Of a stretch of 38,022 nt of DNA, positions 23,958 through 33,550 are shown one piece after another. Numbering within the stretch: position 1 is the stretch's first letter; each line of letters starts with the position of its first letter. Location: positions 1 through 38,022 of the forward strand of contig CAIVZM010000047.1 of NCBI GenBank assembly GCA_903910385.1. The letters are read 5' to 3'. This DNA is from an uncultured Armatimonadota bacterium (GTDB lineage: Bacteria; Armatimonadota; Armatimonadia; Armatimonadales; Armatimonadaceae). Position numbers and translations under genes: made by a program. A model generated the notes under the pieces. It ran no database searches. It worked only from the letters and a program-made list of their open reading frames with translations, and was not told where the DNA came from.

Positions 23958-25964
23958 TTAGAATGCCTGTCCGATAGAAAAGTGCGTTCGTTTCGTTTCG
24001 CCAATTCCATAATCCAGTCGCACCGGTCCGACAGGCGTCTTCACCCGGACGCCGAATCCAACGCCGAAGCGAGGGGAAAAGCCGGAAGTCTGGGAAAAGC
24101 CAGGCACATTACCTTTATTCGCGCCGCTTGCTCCCCAGGCGGATCCAACATCGGTAAAGAGAACGCCGGTCACCGTACCGCCTTTATCGACAGGAATTCG
24201 AAGTTCTACCGAACCCAGAAAGATATTGTTTCCCCAGAAACGGTCATCGTTGAAACCGCGCAATGTATCCGCACCGCCGATGAAATACTGTTCGGAGAAG
24301 CCGATATTGCCTGTCGCCGTTCCGACAAGAAGGCGCGTCGCCAACGTCTTTTTGGGATCCCGGATATTGGTTCGAGGCGTCGGGCTCAAACGGATGTAAC
24401 GCCGGGTATCAGCGCTCAATTTGGTAAACGGCCCGCGGCGGGTCTGTTCTTCCACCAGTACACGAGGAACATTGGGGGTTGCGGTATCACTGATATAGTT
24501 GGGATTGATATACGGCTTCTGCGTGTCGAATTGCCCCGTTCCGATCTCGAAAATCGGCGTGAAATAGTAACCGGCTGCGGGATCTAACTCATTATCCCGA
24601 GTATTCGTCACACTCCGCAAAGAAATCGCCTGAACATGCCCATTTTGTACCAAACTGCCGCGAATGCTATTGATTTCCTCGTTGGTCAGTTTATTCCAAT
24701 CCGGCTTGACATCACTATTCGCTTTCACGCCCTCAACCCGTAGGGAGGCGAAAACGCGACTAAACTCGCTCACGGGACGCCCCAGTGAAAGCGTCACACC
24801 TTTATTTTCTTCATAATACTGCTTGTCGGAATTCGATCCGATAGCGTTGGAAAGCGCAGAGTTAAAACGGAAATTCAGGCGGTCGTAGACGTTAACGCTC
24901 AACGATGTATTATTTTTGTCTACCCAGGGTTCGGTAAATCCGAAATCGTACTGGTTCTTGGAAACGGCGCCGCTGACCGTCCAGGAGGCGGTCACCGATT
25001 GACCTCGCCCCCGGAAGTTATTTTCGCCCAGTTCCAGAGTTCCTGTCAGTCGCTGCCGTTGCGAGTAACCGAAGCCGACCTGTACCTGCCCCGTTCTCTG
25101 TTCTGCAACCTGAACGGTAATTTTGACTTTTCCTTCTTCCAGTGGTTCGATACGCGGCTGTTCGACATTACCGAAAAGACCGGTATTAAAGACACGTTGA
25201 ATATCTCGCTGAAGAATGTTAATGTTGAGTGGTTCGCCGACCTTGGTGCGCATTTCGCGGGTGACGACTTCCGTGCGCGTCTTCTTCAGACCTTCGACGA
25301 CAATGGAATCGACCACCGTTTCCGTGACTGGGAATGTCAACGTCCCTGTCTTGGTATCGAAAACTTCCTGCAATTCCGACAAATAGGCATCATACCCAAG
25401 ATTACGATAGATACGCTGGATTTTGCGGGCGTCATCACGGACGGTATTGACGTTGACGACTTCGCCCGGTTTAGAGTCGAGAAACGGCAAAATCTGGCGT
25501 GTAGGATCAATGATCTTGCTGTTGCCGGAGACTGTAACGCGTGTGATTATCGGATTCTCGAAGATATCGACGGTGAGCGTGACTCGCTTATCTCCCGTGA
25601 TTTCTGAGCGAAAATAGACTTCGGTGTAGAAACCTTTATCCAAAATAGCGCGGCGGGCTGCCCCCAGAAGGTTATTTCGGAATATTTGCCCTTCCTTGAT
25701 TCCGGCATTGGTCAGGGCGTTACGGACGATGTCCGGGTTTGTCCGGGCTTGTTCCGTCGTCTTGACCTGTACGACGCCAAGTGGCAGACCTTCTCCAGGC
25801 AATACGGGTAATGGCTCATCGGGCGTAGCGGGTGTGTTGGCAGGCGGCGGCGTGGGAGCAACCTGCGCCAGAACTGGGGAACCCATCGCCAGAGAAAGCC
25901 CAACTAATAAGACGCCTACCACTAATGGGACGGCGGGTCGGAACGTCAACTGATTTCGCGTCAT
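23958..25964 (-). CDS. bamA: Outer membrane protein assembly factor BamA
   Basis: 668 residues. A signal peptide (VVGVLLVGLSLAMGSPVLAQ) is followed by a short Pro/Thr-rich linker. POTRA-type domains span about residues 60-335, for example VTVDIFENPIITRVTVSGNSK and TLTFPVTETVVDSIVVEGLKKT. The C-terminal barrel (about 340-668) has alternating strands, LRGF near residue 565 (the conserved VRGF/LRGF loop), and a terminal aromatic residue in FSIGQAF. The protein inserts beta-barrel proteins into the outer membrane. Fewer POTRA domains than the five in E. coli are visible, perhaps four. A sigma factor gene lies upstream and ompH downstream, 126 bases away. No Bam lipoprotein is present in the window. 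Confidence 0.93.
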   Translation of the reverse strand: MTRNQLTFRPAVPLVVGVLLVGLSLAMGSPVLAQVAPTPPPANTPATPDEPLPVLPGEGLPLGVVQVKTTEQARTNPDIVRNALTNAGIKEGQIFRNNLLGAARRAILDKGFYTEVYFRSEITGDKRVTLTVDIFENPIITRVTVSGNSKIIDPTRQILPFLDSKPGEVVNVNTVRDDARKIQRIYRNLGYDAYLSELQEVFDTKTGTLTFPVTETVVDSIVVEGLKKTRTEVVTREMRTKVGEPLNINILQRDIQRVFNTGLFGNVEQPRIEPLEEGKVKITVQVAEQRTGQVQVGFGYSQRQRLTGTLELGENNFRGRGQSVTASWTVSGAVSKNQYDFGFTEPWVDKNNTSLSVNVYDRLNFRFNSALSNAIGSNSDKQYYEENKGVTLSLGRPVSEFSRVFASLRVEGVKANSDVKPDWNKLTNEEINSIRGSLVQNGHVQAISLRSVTNTRDNELDPAAGYYFTPIFEIGTGQFDTQKPYINPNYISDTATPNVPRVLVEEQTRRGPFTKLSADTRRYIRLSPTPRTNIRDPKKTLATRLLVGTATGNIGFSEQYFIGGADTLRGFNDDRFWGNNIFLGSVELRIPVDKGGTVTGVLFTDVGSAWGASGANKGNVPGFSQTSGFSPRFGVGFGVRVKTPVGPVRLDYGIGETKRTHFSIGQAF

Positions 25965-26020
25965 TCTTCGATTCTTTCCCGGTTCCGAGGCCGCGCCGTT
26001 GATCCAATTTTCCGTCTTGC

Positions 26021-26779
26021 TTATCCGCCGCGTGAAATGTACCCCCGATAATAGGGTTCCAGACGCTGGCGCACCCGGTTTCTTGCCCGGTGCAGACGGG
26101 TCTTAACAGCCTGAACGGTTAACCCGGTAATCCGCGCTATGTCCTCGTACGATAAATCTTCCTGCTGTAAAATCAGCACCGTGCGATATTCCGGAGGCAA
26201 AGCCTCCACAGCACGCCGAATCTGCGCAGCAAGCTCCTGATCCAGCAGGACGCGTTCCGGCGCATCGCGCCAGTCAGCGACTTCCCGGGTCAGTTCGCCC
26301 GAATCCGTCTCAATGGAATCATCCAGAGAAATCGGTTCCCGTTCCCGTTGCCGGTCACGCTGTTTGAACCGATTCTTGCAGTTATTAACGGCGATCTGGT
26401 ACAACCAGGTAGAAACGCGAGCCTCCCCTCGAAACCTTCCCCATGCGCCATAGGCATTGATAAAGGTTGTCTGGGTCAGGTCTTTCGCATCCTCATGGTC
26501 GCCCACGACGCGCAGGATCAGGTTGAAAATCTTATCGTGATATTTTTTGTGTATCTGATCAAACGAAAGACGCCGATCGTCATCTATCGCTCCGGAGAGC
26601 GTACGAACGGGAGTTTTTGCGGGAGACGGTTCCGCCGCATCTTCCGTCTGGCCTGCGATCTGGCCTTGATCCGCATCTCGTTCTGGCGAAATCGCGTCAC
26701 TCTCCCCGATTGCGTCTTCTGTGTAGACAGCATCAATCGGCGAAAGTTTCTCCTTCCTCAAGGTGTTTGAGGCTTCCAT
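26021..26779 (-). CDS. ECF-type RNA polymerase sigma factor
   Basis: 252 residues from ATG 26779, chosen because GAGG lies six bases upstream; an ATG at 26833 lacks a site. Residues 1-70 are an acidic, low-complexity extension unusual for ECF factors. Region 2 (FDQIHKKYHDKIFNLILRVV, EDAKDLTQTTFINAY, RFRGEARVSTWLYQIAVN) contacts core polymerase and the -10 element. Region 4 (ALPPEYRTVLILQQEDLSYE, ITGLTVQAVKTRLHRAR) reads the -35. Sequence places it in the SigW/RpoE-like group. No membrane anti-sigma gene is next to it. Its site, between tamB and bamA, suggests control of envelope genes, as RpoE controls bamA, skp and lpx genes in E. coli; this is inference. Confidence 0.92.
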   Translation of the reverse strand: MEASNTLRKEKLSPIDAVYTEDAIGESDAISPERDADQGQIAGQTEDAAEPSPAKTPVRTLSGAIDDDRRLSFDQIHKKYHDKIFNLILRVVGDHEDAKDLTQTTFINAYGAWGRFRGEARVSTWLYQIAVNNCKNRFKQRDRQREREPISLDDSIETDSGELTREVADWRDAPERVLLDQELAAQIRRAVEALPPEYRTVLILQQEDLSYEDIARITGLTVQAVKTRLHRARNRVRQRLEPYYRGYISRGG

Positions 26780-26907
26780 AGCCGACCTCTTCAAGGAGAA
26801 GAAGGAATCTTTTCGCGGAAAATCAATAGCCATAACGAGATTTTTCTGAGGACGTGCTAGAACGTAGACGCGCCACTCGTAAAGTCATATTATCTCAAAT
26901 AGACGCT

Positions 26908-29900
26908 TTAGAACGAAATAGTTCCCCGGGTGAAGTATGTCACAGTCCCCTGCTCGTCGCGATCTACCCCCAGTTGGATGCGCGGTTGTATTTTATCGGA
27001 AGCACGGAACTGGAAAATTTCGTAACTACCGGAAAAACGGAAAGGTTCCGTCTGCTGTACAGATGTATCCTGACCGAACGTACGCGACACATCGAAAATA
27101 ATTCGGTCAAACGGTTTACTAAGCCGTTTCAGGAAGCGGACGCGGACTGGGGCATTGGGAGTATATTCCACCCCGATGCTTTCCAGTCCCAGAGAATTGG
27201 CTAATGAGTCTGTAATCGGCGCCAGATAACGGGGCAGATAGCTGGAGGTCAGCGCCTGCGCGGCGAACGCCCGTAATGCATCCTCAGTTTTGCCCTGCTG
27301 TCCCAGAGCGAGATAAGAGGAACCAATAACCAGACCGAATATCTCCCGTTGAGACAGGGGAGGATCAGAGGTTAGAGTAAATACGCTGGTTGATGCAGAA
27401 GCGAGGGAACTATTATCGGATAGTTCTGCATTACTGCTGATGATATTGTCCAACGGCCCATTGAGCGTCAGTGTTATCTTGTAAGTGTTGGTGCCTGAGC
27501 CAAACAACGCCTCTGCACCAATGGGGGAACCGCTGGCTGAGGTCGTACCTCGTGCAGTAATGCGACTGGTCGCCACAACATTCTGCGCGACCAGACCCGG
27601 ACTAGCAGTATTGAATCGCGCCTGAATGATGCCATTCTTTGCTACACGCAACAACGCCGTCGGGAATTGGATAAATCCCCCGTTGGTACGAACATTAGAT
27701 GTCACTCCCAGCGCCAACGACCCGGCAGTCGGTCCATTTGCGACAAAAAGCGGGCCAGTCAATTGGGCGTCCCCTTGCAAATCGAACTGATAAGGGAGGA
27801 AAGTTTGTCCCGCAATCAGACCGCGCAGTGTCGCCTTACGAGGAATAGAGATCGCAAGGTTGAAACTGGGATTGAAGGAGACGGCAGGTTTGGATTCGCT
27901 CTTTGTAGCCGAATCCAGCGGCAAACGGATTTCTGAATCCGTCAACTCGAGCGGATCCCCTACCGTGGAGATTTCAGGAGTCAACAACCGTCCAGCGACT
28001 TTCAGGTTACCGTTCGCTTTGAGTTTGAAGGCTTCTCGAAGCTTGAAAAGATTTTCTGCCACCGGGCGGAAATTTTTAAGTTTTACATCCAGATCAAATC
28101 TTCCATCAATGCCGGGAGCGTCTGTAGCCGTCCCCCGGCTGAGGAGACGGCGAAGATTTTCCAGCGTATTGATCGCTACTGAGCCTGCCACTTCCATCGA
28201 GCCGTAATCGCCTCGTTGTCCATTAAGACCTCCCAGCGTGAGACGGAACTGATCGAAAATGATCTGGTTGCCATCCAGGCGCAAAAGCGCATCGAAGGAT
28301 CGAACCGGGCTGACTTTATCACGGTCGCTCCCCGGTTCACGCGCCATTCGGTACCGCCCATTCACCAGAGAGACGGCGCCATCCAGTTGCGGTTGGCGCA
28401 AGGTGCCTGAAATCGCGACATCTGCTGCAAAGGTTCCTCCGATGTCAGTGGTCGCCGCTTCCAGAGCCGCCGCCTGCGCCTTCGCTGAGTTAGCAGCGGC
28501 TCTTTCAGGCCGTGTCAGGGCTTCAGGATTAGGCGGAAGGACTGCGGCAGGAACAAAAAGGGATCGAAGCGAGGAAAGATCCACCCGGGGCAGACGAGCG
28601 GAAACACGAATAGGTCGCTCCCCCAAGGTAGGATCATTCTCATAAGAGAACGGCAACTGGGCTGCCGCACGCAGTTGCAAATCTCCACGCTGAATATACA
28701 GACCGTCTTCGGGAACTATGATGTTATAACGTCCCTGTGCGTCCTGCTCCAGAAAGGCTTCCAGACGGGTCAATGGTATCGTGATTCCCTGCTCGTCCTG
28801 CGGCGAAGCGGTTGTCGAGGTTCTCATAGCGGAGTTTGTCACGACAAACAAATTGCGTCCCTGAAGAGATAGTGCAAGGCGAGGTTGCTTCGCAGATCCT
28901 TCGGCAGTCAGTGAAAACGACTCCAGCGATCCCCTTATCGGAAAACTTTCCAGTCCACGAATAGAACGAATAAAGTCCAGTGAGAACTCGTTGGAATCCA
29001 GAGACGCTTGCACCATGCCGTTGGGATCATATGTCCCCTGTCCTCGAATAGTCGCTCCGGGATGCGTAATGACCAGTGACGGAATGGTAATCTTTTCCCC
29101 CTCAAGGGACGCCTGCACATTCAAGGAATCCGCTGTGAATTCGCCCAGTTTCAATTCACGCGCCGCCAGGGAGCCAGCAGCCCGAATCTCGCTCACTTTT
29201 CCGTTGACAAGTTTTGCGCTTGCGGTCAGGTTTTCAATATCGAACTTTGCATCGGTTGGGTACGGTAACTGCGCCAGCCCTCGGACAATCGTAGCGCCTC
29301 CTGCGGTCTGGCTGATTCCCGAACGCCGTATTGTGTCCAGCAAGACTTCGAAATTGCCATTCTTAACATCCAGTGTCCCACGCAATTCACCAGTACTGAA
29401 GTCTGCGTAAAGTTTCCCCGCCTGTATCTTTGTTTTGTCACGCCCTATGGACACAGACGGAATTTCCAAAACGTAACGCTTTGCATCCAGGTTCGCGATA
29501 AAGCGCAATTGATTGACCAGAAAGTCGGTATAGGTAGTTCCGGCGAGGGTCAAAATCGGCGAGCTGAAACGGGCTGTGATAATCGGGCGTTTTATCGTTC
29601 CCTGAAAGGAGCCTGAAGCGGAAAGAGCGCCCTGAAGGTTGCCCAGATCACCCATCAAGTAGGTGACGCGACTGATATCCAGCGCAGGTGCGGCAAAATC
29701 GCCGTTGATGGTTCCATCCCCACGTAATGTCGCTTTTCCGATCAGATTTCCCACGGTGGCGTTTATAGTCACATCGGTCAGGACAGTCAGTTGCGGCGTG
29801 AACGAAAAAGCTAACGATGCCCCCTGAAGCGGATAATTCGCTACCTGCAAGTTTCCAAGCGTCGCCTTGCCACGTACATTCGGTGCGGTAAGTGTGCCAT

Positions 29901-32430
29901 TAATGGCGAAATCGGAATACAATATCGATCCGGAGACCGGCGGAAGATCGCGCACCAGCGGCAGACGGGCGGAGTCTCCTGCTCTTACAACCAGGCGTCC
30001 CTGATTCCAGGGAGTAAGTTCCAGACCTGCATTGAGGGGAGTAAGGCTGAATCGGCGCGTCAGTACCGATTGGGGCGATGTTGCGGCAACACTCAGTCCC
30101 AATTGACGTTCTATCTCTGAGTAATCGAGATTTTCGAGCCGCGCCGTCAATCCCATCCGTGGATTGAACGCTTTCCCGGTCGTCGGAATCAGTCCCGTAA
30201 CGGTTCCGCTGACAGCGAGAGAAGCGGGAAATCGACGAACGATCAGAGGATTTGTTGGCGGGATGAGGAACCGATCCCGCGTGATGGTCAAATTTGAAGC
30301 GGAGATGGCATCAATGGCGAACTGTCGGGTTGTCCCACTGTTATCGAGACTGATGTTTGCAGATCGACTGGCGCCCCTCTCCAGCGGGATACCTACCGAT
30401 GGAACGGGGGCTGCGAATCGCAGATTGATTCCTTCAAGTCGTGAAATACGTGCGATAGGGTTACGTATATCGCCGGAGATACTTCCGGAAGCGGAGAGTA
30501 CGCCATCGATCCCGGTTTGCCCGAAGGCAAGGGAGAGACGCTTCAAATCCAGTGCGTTCAACGCGTATCGGAGGTTCAAACGTTCGCCTGCGCCAACGGA
30601 ACCGTCGACGCTGGCAATCCCAGCAGGCGATTCGATGCGAGCGGTAGTAACTCCGAACTGGTTGTCTATCGACACAACGCGAGCGTTCGCCACCGGAAAG
30701 GGTAGGTCACCCACACGGAGGTTGCGGGTAGAGATATTCGCCGCTGCTGTCAACTTGCCGCCAACGTTCCTACCGACCGCTTCTACGTCTGCGATCCCGG
30801 CAAGCTGTAACCGTTGATTTTGATTTGAACTCAGGCTTTTTAACGCCGTTAACTCCGACAGATCGACATTGTTAATTTTTGCGGAGAAGACGACATCGCC
30901 CTGCGACTCTTTTTGCCCGGTCAGTTTCGCCGTCGCGGAACCCGCAATCGTCCCGGCGCGACCCAACCGGGCGGAAATCCCCGTCAATCGCAACGTTCCC
31001 GCCGCTAACGCTACCTGTGAGGTCGCCTCGCTTACCGAGGGAAAGTCCGTGTAGGAACCGCTCAATCCACGGACGGTTCCCGTGGCGTACAGGTCTTCGA
31101 TACGTCCGGTCGCACGACCGGCGACTGTCCCCATGACAGCGGCAATCCCTCCCACTTTCAGACCAACCGGTAACGCGCCTTTTCCGTTGGCGGGAGTCAC
31201 AAAACGGACAACATCACCGACAGGCAGCGAGGGAGCGCTGACAGCGACGGAAAACTGGGGACGAGTCGAAGCGCCTGGCGCAGGCAGATCCCAGATCGCT
31301 CCAGAGGCGGATACCGGGGCATTCAGCGTTGTTCCATTTATATCAATCAGTAATGCGCCTTCACGGAAAGAAGCGGTTCCTGCCAGATTCTCCGCAGTAA
31401 GGGGTCGGGGCAAATTTGTCGCTGTAAATCGCCCGTTTCGGAAACTTGCCTCGATACCGACGACTGGCGGCGCTTCGGGGCCGTTTTCGACATAGGGTTG
31501 ATAGATATCGACCGTCGCATCGGTGCGTCCCGCTTCGATGCGGTACCCGGACTGACGGATGAAATACGTCGTCCAGTAGGCGACATCGGCATCGGTGATT
31601 TCTAAGTTCGCCAACAGGTGCGGCGCTCCTGCTCCGGGTCGTTCCACCGCCTGACCTTCGTCCCTTCTTGTCGTTCCGTGCGCGATTAACCGCCCCCCGA
31701 AGTGCGCGACCGTCGGCGACCCGGGCAACGCCCTCCCCTCCAGTGCGAATCGATAGACACGCACCCCTGTCATGTCCAGCGAAGCGGACGGGACGGAGAA
31801 AGCGTTCTGCGCTGGCAACGATGCAGCAGGGAAGAGGGCAAGATAATCCCGGAAAAAGAGTTTGCCGTTTGTAACTTCTATCTGAGTCCGGAAGGGAACC
31901 ACCGGTTCTTCAGAGGGGGGTTGGGGCGGGACGATGCGGGTGACATTGAGAACGCCTTTAGGATCACGCACCAGAATAATGTCCGGTGACTCGACCACAA
32001 CGCGCTTCATGGCTTCCTGGTAATTCCCGGAAAGAAGCCGAGGAACGGATGCAAGAACAGTGACACGGGGAACGGTAGCAAACAAAGGACGTCCCGCCAG
32101 ACGCGCTTCCGTCGCAGTGTTAGCCACGGTGATATCGGTAATCGTTATCGGCAGGCTACCGAAATCATTCGGGTTTTGGAAAATGCCCCAGAGCCTCTGC
32201 AGCGTCAGCCCCGGCGTAATTCTCCCGATAGTAATTGTGCGACCCAGCGCCTGAGACGCTTCAGAGGCGACGATTGGCGCCGCCTGTGACAGGTAGTAGT
32301 CCGTCCGATTCCAGAGCGCGATTACGCCCCATCCCATCAGGATCAAGGGAGGAACGACGCAGATTATCGCAGAGACAATCCACCCCATCAACACATTGGA
32401 ACCTGAGAGCCCGCGCATCAGGAGACGCAT
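26908..32430 (-). CDS. tamB: TamB-like AsmA/DUF490 protein
   Basis: About 1840 residues from ATG 32430, which has GGAGG four bases upstream; a frame to 32475 lacks a site. One transmembrane helix near the N-terminus (VLMGWIVSAIICVVPPLILMGWGV) anchors it in the inner membrane. The rest is a long repetitive beta-rich region, with many short strands and SASGSISGDIRNP-like turns, typical of bridge-like AsmA proteins. The last 400 residues match the DUF490 domain (ALTSSYLPRYLAPITDSLANS, LSKPFDRIIFDVSRTFGQ) that docks to a BamA-family barrel. Family members are proposed lipid conduits to the outer membrane. It sits between lipA and the sigma factor, upstream of bamA, and is much larger than E. coli TamB (about 1260). 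Confidence 0.9.
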   Translation of the reverse strand: MRLLMRGLSGSNVLMGWIVSAIICVVPPLILMGWGVIALWNRTDYYLSQAAPIVASEASQALGRTITIGRITPGLTLQRLWGIFQNPNDFGSLPITITDITVANTATEARLAGRPLFATVPRVTVLASVPRLLSGNYQEAMKRVVVESPDIILVRDPKGVLNVTRIVPPQPPSEEPVVPFRTQIEVTNGKLFFRDYLALFPAASLPAQNAFSVPSASLDMTGVRVYRFALEGRALPGSPTVAHFGGRLIAHGTTRRDEGQAVERPGAGAPHLLANLEITDADVAYWTTYFIRQSGYRIEAGRTDATVDIYQPYVENGPEAPPVVGIEASFRNGRFTATNLPRPLTAENLAGTASFREGALLIDINGTTLNAPVSASGAIWDLPAPGASTRPQFSVAVSAPSLPVGDVVRFVTPANGKGALPVGLKVGGIAAVMGTVAGRATGRIEDLYATGTVRGLSGSYTDFPSVSEATSQVALAAGTLRLTGISARLGRAGTIAGSATAKLTGQKESQGDVVFSAKINNVDLSELTALKSLSSNQNQRLQLAGIADVEAVGRNVGGKLTAAANISTRNLRVGDLPFPVANARVVSIDNQFGVTTARIESPAGIASVDGSVGAGERLNLRYALNALDLKRLSLAFGQTGIDGVLSASGSISGDIRNPIARISRLEGINLRFAAPVPSVGIPLERGASRSANISLDNSGTTRQFAIDAISASNLTITRDRFLIPPTNPLIVRRFPASLAVSGTVTGLIPTTGKAFNPRMGLTARLENLDYSEIERQLGLSVAATSPQSVLTRRFSLTPLNAGLELTPWNQGRLVVRAGDSARLPLVRDLPPVSGSILYSDFAINGTLTAPNVRGKATLGNLQVANYPLQGASLAFSFTPQLTVLTDVTINATVGNLIGKATLRGDGTINGDFAAPALDISRVTYLMGDLGNLQGALSASGSFQGTIKRPIITARFSSPILTLAGTTYTDFLVNQLRFIANLDAKRYVLEIPSVSIGRDKTKIQAGKLYADFSTGELRGTLDVKNGNFEVLLDTIRRSGISQTAGGATIVRGLAQLPYPTDAKFDIENLTASAKLVNGKVSEIRAAGSLAARELKLGEFTADSLNVQASLEGEKITIPSLVITHPGATIRGQGTYDPNGMVQASLDSNEFSLDFIRSIRGLESFPIRGSLESFSLTAEGSAKQPRLALSLQGRNLFVVTNSAMRTSTTASPQDEQGITIPLTRLEAFLEQDAQGRYNIIVPEDGLYIQRGDLQLRAAAQLPFSYENDPTLGERPIRVSARLPRVDLSSLRSLFVPAAVLPPNPEALTRPERAAANSAKAQAAALEAATTDIGGTFAADVAISGTLRQPQLDGAVSLVNGRYRMAREPGSDRDKVSPVRSFDALLRLDGNQIIFDQFRLTLGGLNGQRGDYGSMEVAGSVAINTLENLRRLLSRGTATDAPGIDGRFDLDVKLKNFRPVAENLFKLREAFKLKANGNLKVAGRLLTPEISTVGDPLELTDSEIRLPLDSATKSESKPAVSFNPSFNLAISIPRKATLRGLIAGQTFLPYQFDLQGDAQLTGPLFVANGPTAGSLALGVTSNVRTNGGFIQFPTALLRVAKNGIIQARFNTASPGLVAQNVVATSRITARGTTSASGSPIGAEALFGSGTNTYKITLTLNGPLDNIISSNAELSDNSSLASASTSVFTLTSDPPLSQREIFGLVIGSSYLALGQQGKTEDALRAFAAQALTSSYLPRYLAPITDSLANSLGLESIGVEYTPNAPVRVRFLKRLSKPFDRIIFDVSRTFGQDTSVQQTEPFRFSGSYEIFQFRASDKIQPRIQLGVDRDEQGTVTYFTRGTISF

Positions 32431-32487
32431 ATCGCCTCCTCCGTTTGCATTTTCAGGAAGAAGCGTAGCGCCCAATCACGGGTCTGG

Positions 32488-33504
32488 TTATTGTACGGCA
32501 AGCGGTAGTTCGAGGCGGCGCAGACCGGGGAGAGCCGGTCGATTCGTTGTCGCCCGATCCTCACCATCGTTTCGCAGGTACTTGTCTGAAAAGTCAATCG
32601 CATTATAAGAAGAGCGCACGAACGGCGCCGAAGCGACATACAGGAACCCCATTTCCTCAGCGATTTCCTTGTAGCGCTCAAATCGTGTCGGGTGCAGGTA
32701 TTCGACCACATCGAGATAGCCTTTGCCGGGTTTGAGGTACTGCCCCAGTGTCACCGCATCCACTCCGGCGTCTTTCCAGTCGTTGAATACCTGAATCACT
32801 TCTTCCTCAGTCTCACCCAATCCCAGCATTATCCCGGATTTTGTATAAATAGAGGGTTCGATTTCCTTGATTGTTCGCAGAAAATCTATCGAACGCGCAT
32901 ATTTCGCCTGTGGCCGTACAGTCCGGTATAACCTCGGAACCGTTTCAGTGTTATGGTTGAAAACATCCGGACGGGCGCGACAGACGATTTCAATAGCGAA
33001 TTTCCGTCCCCGAAAATCCGGCGTCAATACTTCCACTGTCGTGTTGGGACATTCCCGACGCAAATGTTCGATGACGGAAGCGAAATGCGACGCTCCCCCA
33101 TCATACAACTCATCTCGATTGACCGATGTGACAACGACATGCTTCAAACGGAGCGATGCCGCCGCTTCTCCGACACGACGAGGTTCATCCGAATCAAGGG
33201 GAAGCCCTCGCCCGGTCTTAACCGCGCAAAAGCGGCAGGAGCGGGTGCAGGTGTCGCCCATGACCATGAACGTCGCCGTCCCTTTGGACCAGCACTCGCC
33301 AAGATTGGGGCAACGCGCTTCCTCACAGACAGTCACGAGACGGTTTCCGCGCACCAAATCTTCCACACGACCGATATCTTTTGAACGGGGAACTTTGACC
33401 GTCAGCCATTCAGGAATCCGTCGCTTTATCACAGGCGAAGGAGAATTCTCGGTAACAATGACATCGGCGGAAATGCCGGAAAGGGGTTTTTCTGTAGCGC
33501 TCAC
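32488..33504 (-). CDS. lipA: Lipoyl synthase
   Basis: A radical SAM enzyme inserting two sulfurs into octanoyl groups of lipoyl domains, in the cytoplasm. Two cysteine sets are visible: CEEARCPNLGEC (auxiliary cluster) and CTRSCRFC (SAM cluster), then HVVVTSVNRDEL, GIMLGLGETEEEV, TLGQYLKPG and FVRSSYNA, matching LipA throughout. The frame is open to ATG 33531 (347 residues), but TATACT lies six bases before a GTG at 33504 (338 residues), which I take as the likelier start, possibly leaderless. Cluster position is 57 bases from the tamB start. A divergent hydrolase gene starts at 33551. Lipoylation has no obvious link with outer-membrane assembly, so lipA may merely lead the transcription unit. 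Confidence 0.95.
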   Translation of the reverse strand: MSATEKPLSGISADVIVTENSPSPVIKRRIPEWLTVKVPRSKDIGRVEDLVRGNRLVTVCEEARCPNLGECWSKGTATFMVMGDTCTRSCRFCAVKTGRGLPLDSDEPRRVGEAAASLRLKHVVVTSVNRDELYDGGASHFASVIEHLRRECPNTTVEVLTPDFRGRKFAIEIVCRARPDVFNHNTETVPRLYRTVRPQAKYARSIDFLRTIKEIEPSIYTKSGIMLGLGETEEEVIQVFNDWKDAGVDAVTLGQYLKPGKGYLDVVEYLHPTRFERYKEIAEEMGFLYVASAPFVRSSYNAIDFSDKYLRNDGEDRATTNRPALPGLRRLELPLAVQ

Positions 33505-33510
33505 GGAAAA

Positions 33511-33516
33511 AGTATA
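33511..33516 (-). promoter_or_regulatory. TATACT -10 box upstream of lipA
   Basis: The minus strand reads TATACT six bases before the GTG at 33504. No Shine-Dalgarno sequence lies between. It would make the lipA-tamB transcript leaderless. A -35 sequence is not clear. Confidence 0.4.
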
Positions 33517-33538
33517 CCGCTTCACCACCATTTCGCGC

Positions 33539-33544
33539 TAAGAT
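33539..33544 (+). promoter_or_regulatory. TAAGAT -10 box upstream of the hydrolase gene
   Basis: TAAGAT is six bases before the ATG at 33551. It is back to back with the lipA box, 22 bases away, so divergent promoters would share the same short DNA. Confidence 0.35.
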
Positions 33545-33550
33545 AGAGCT

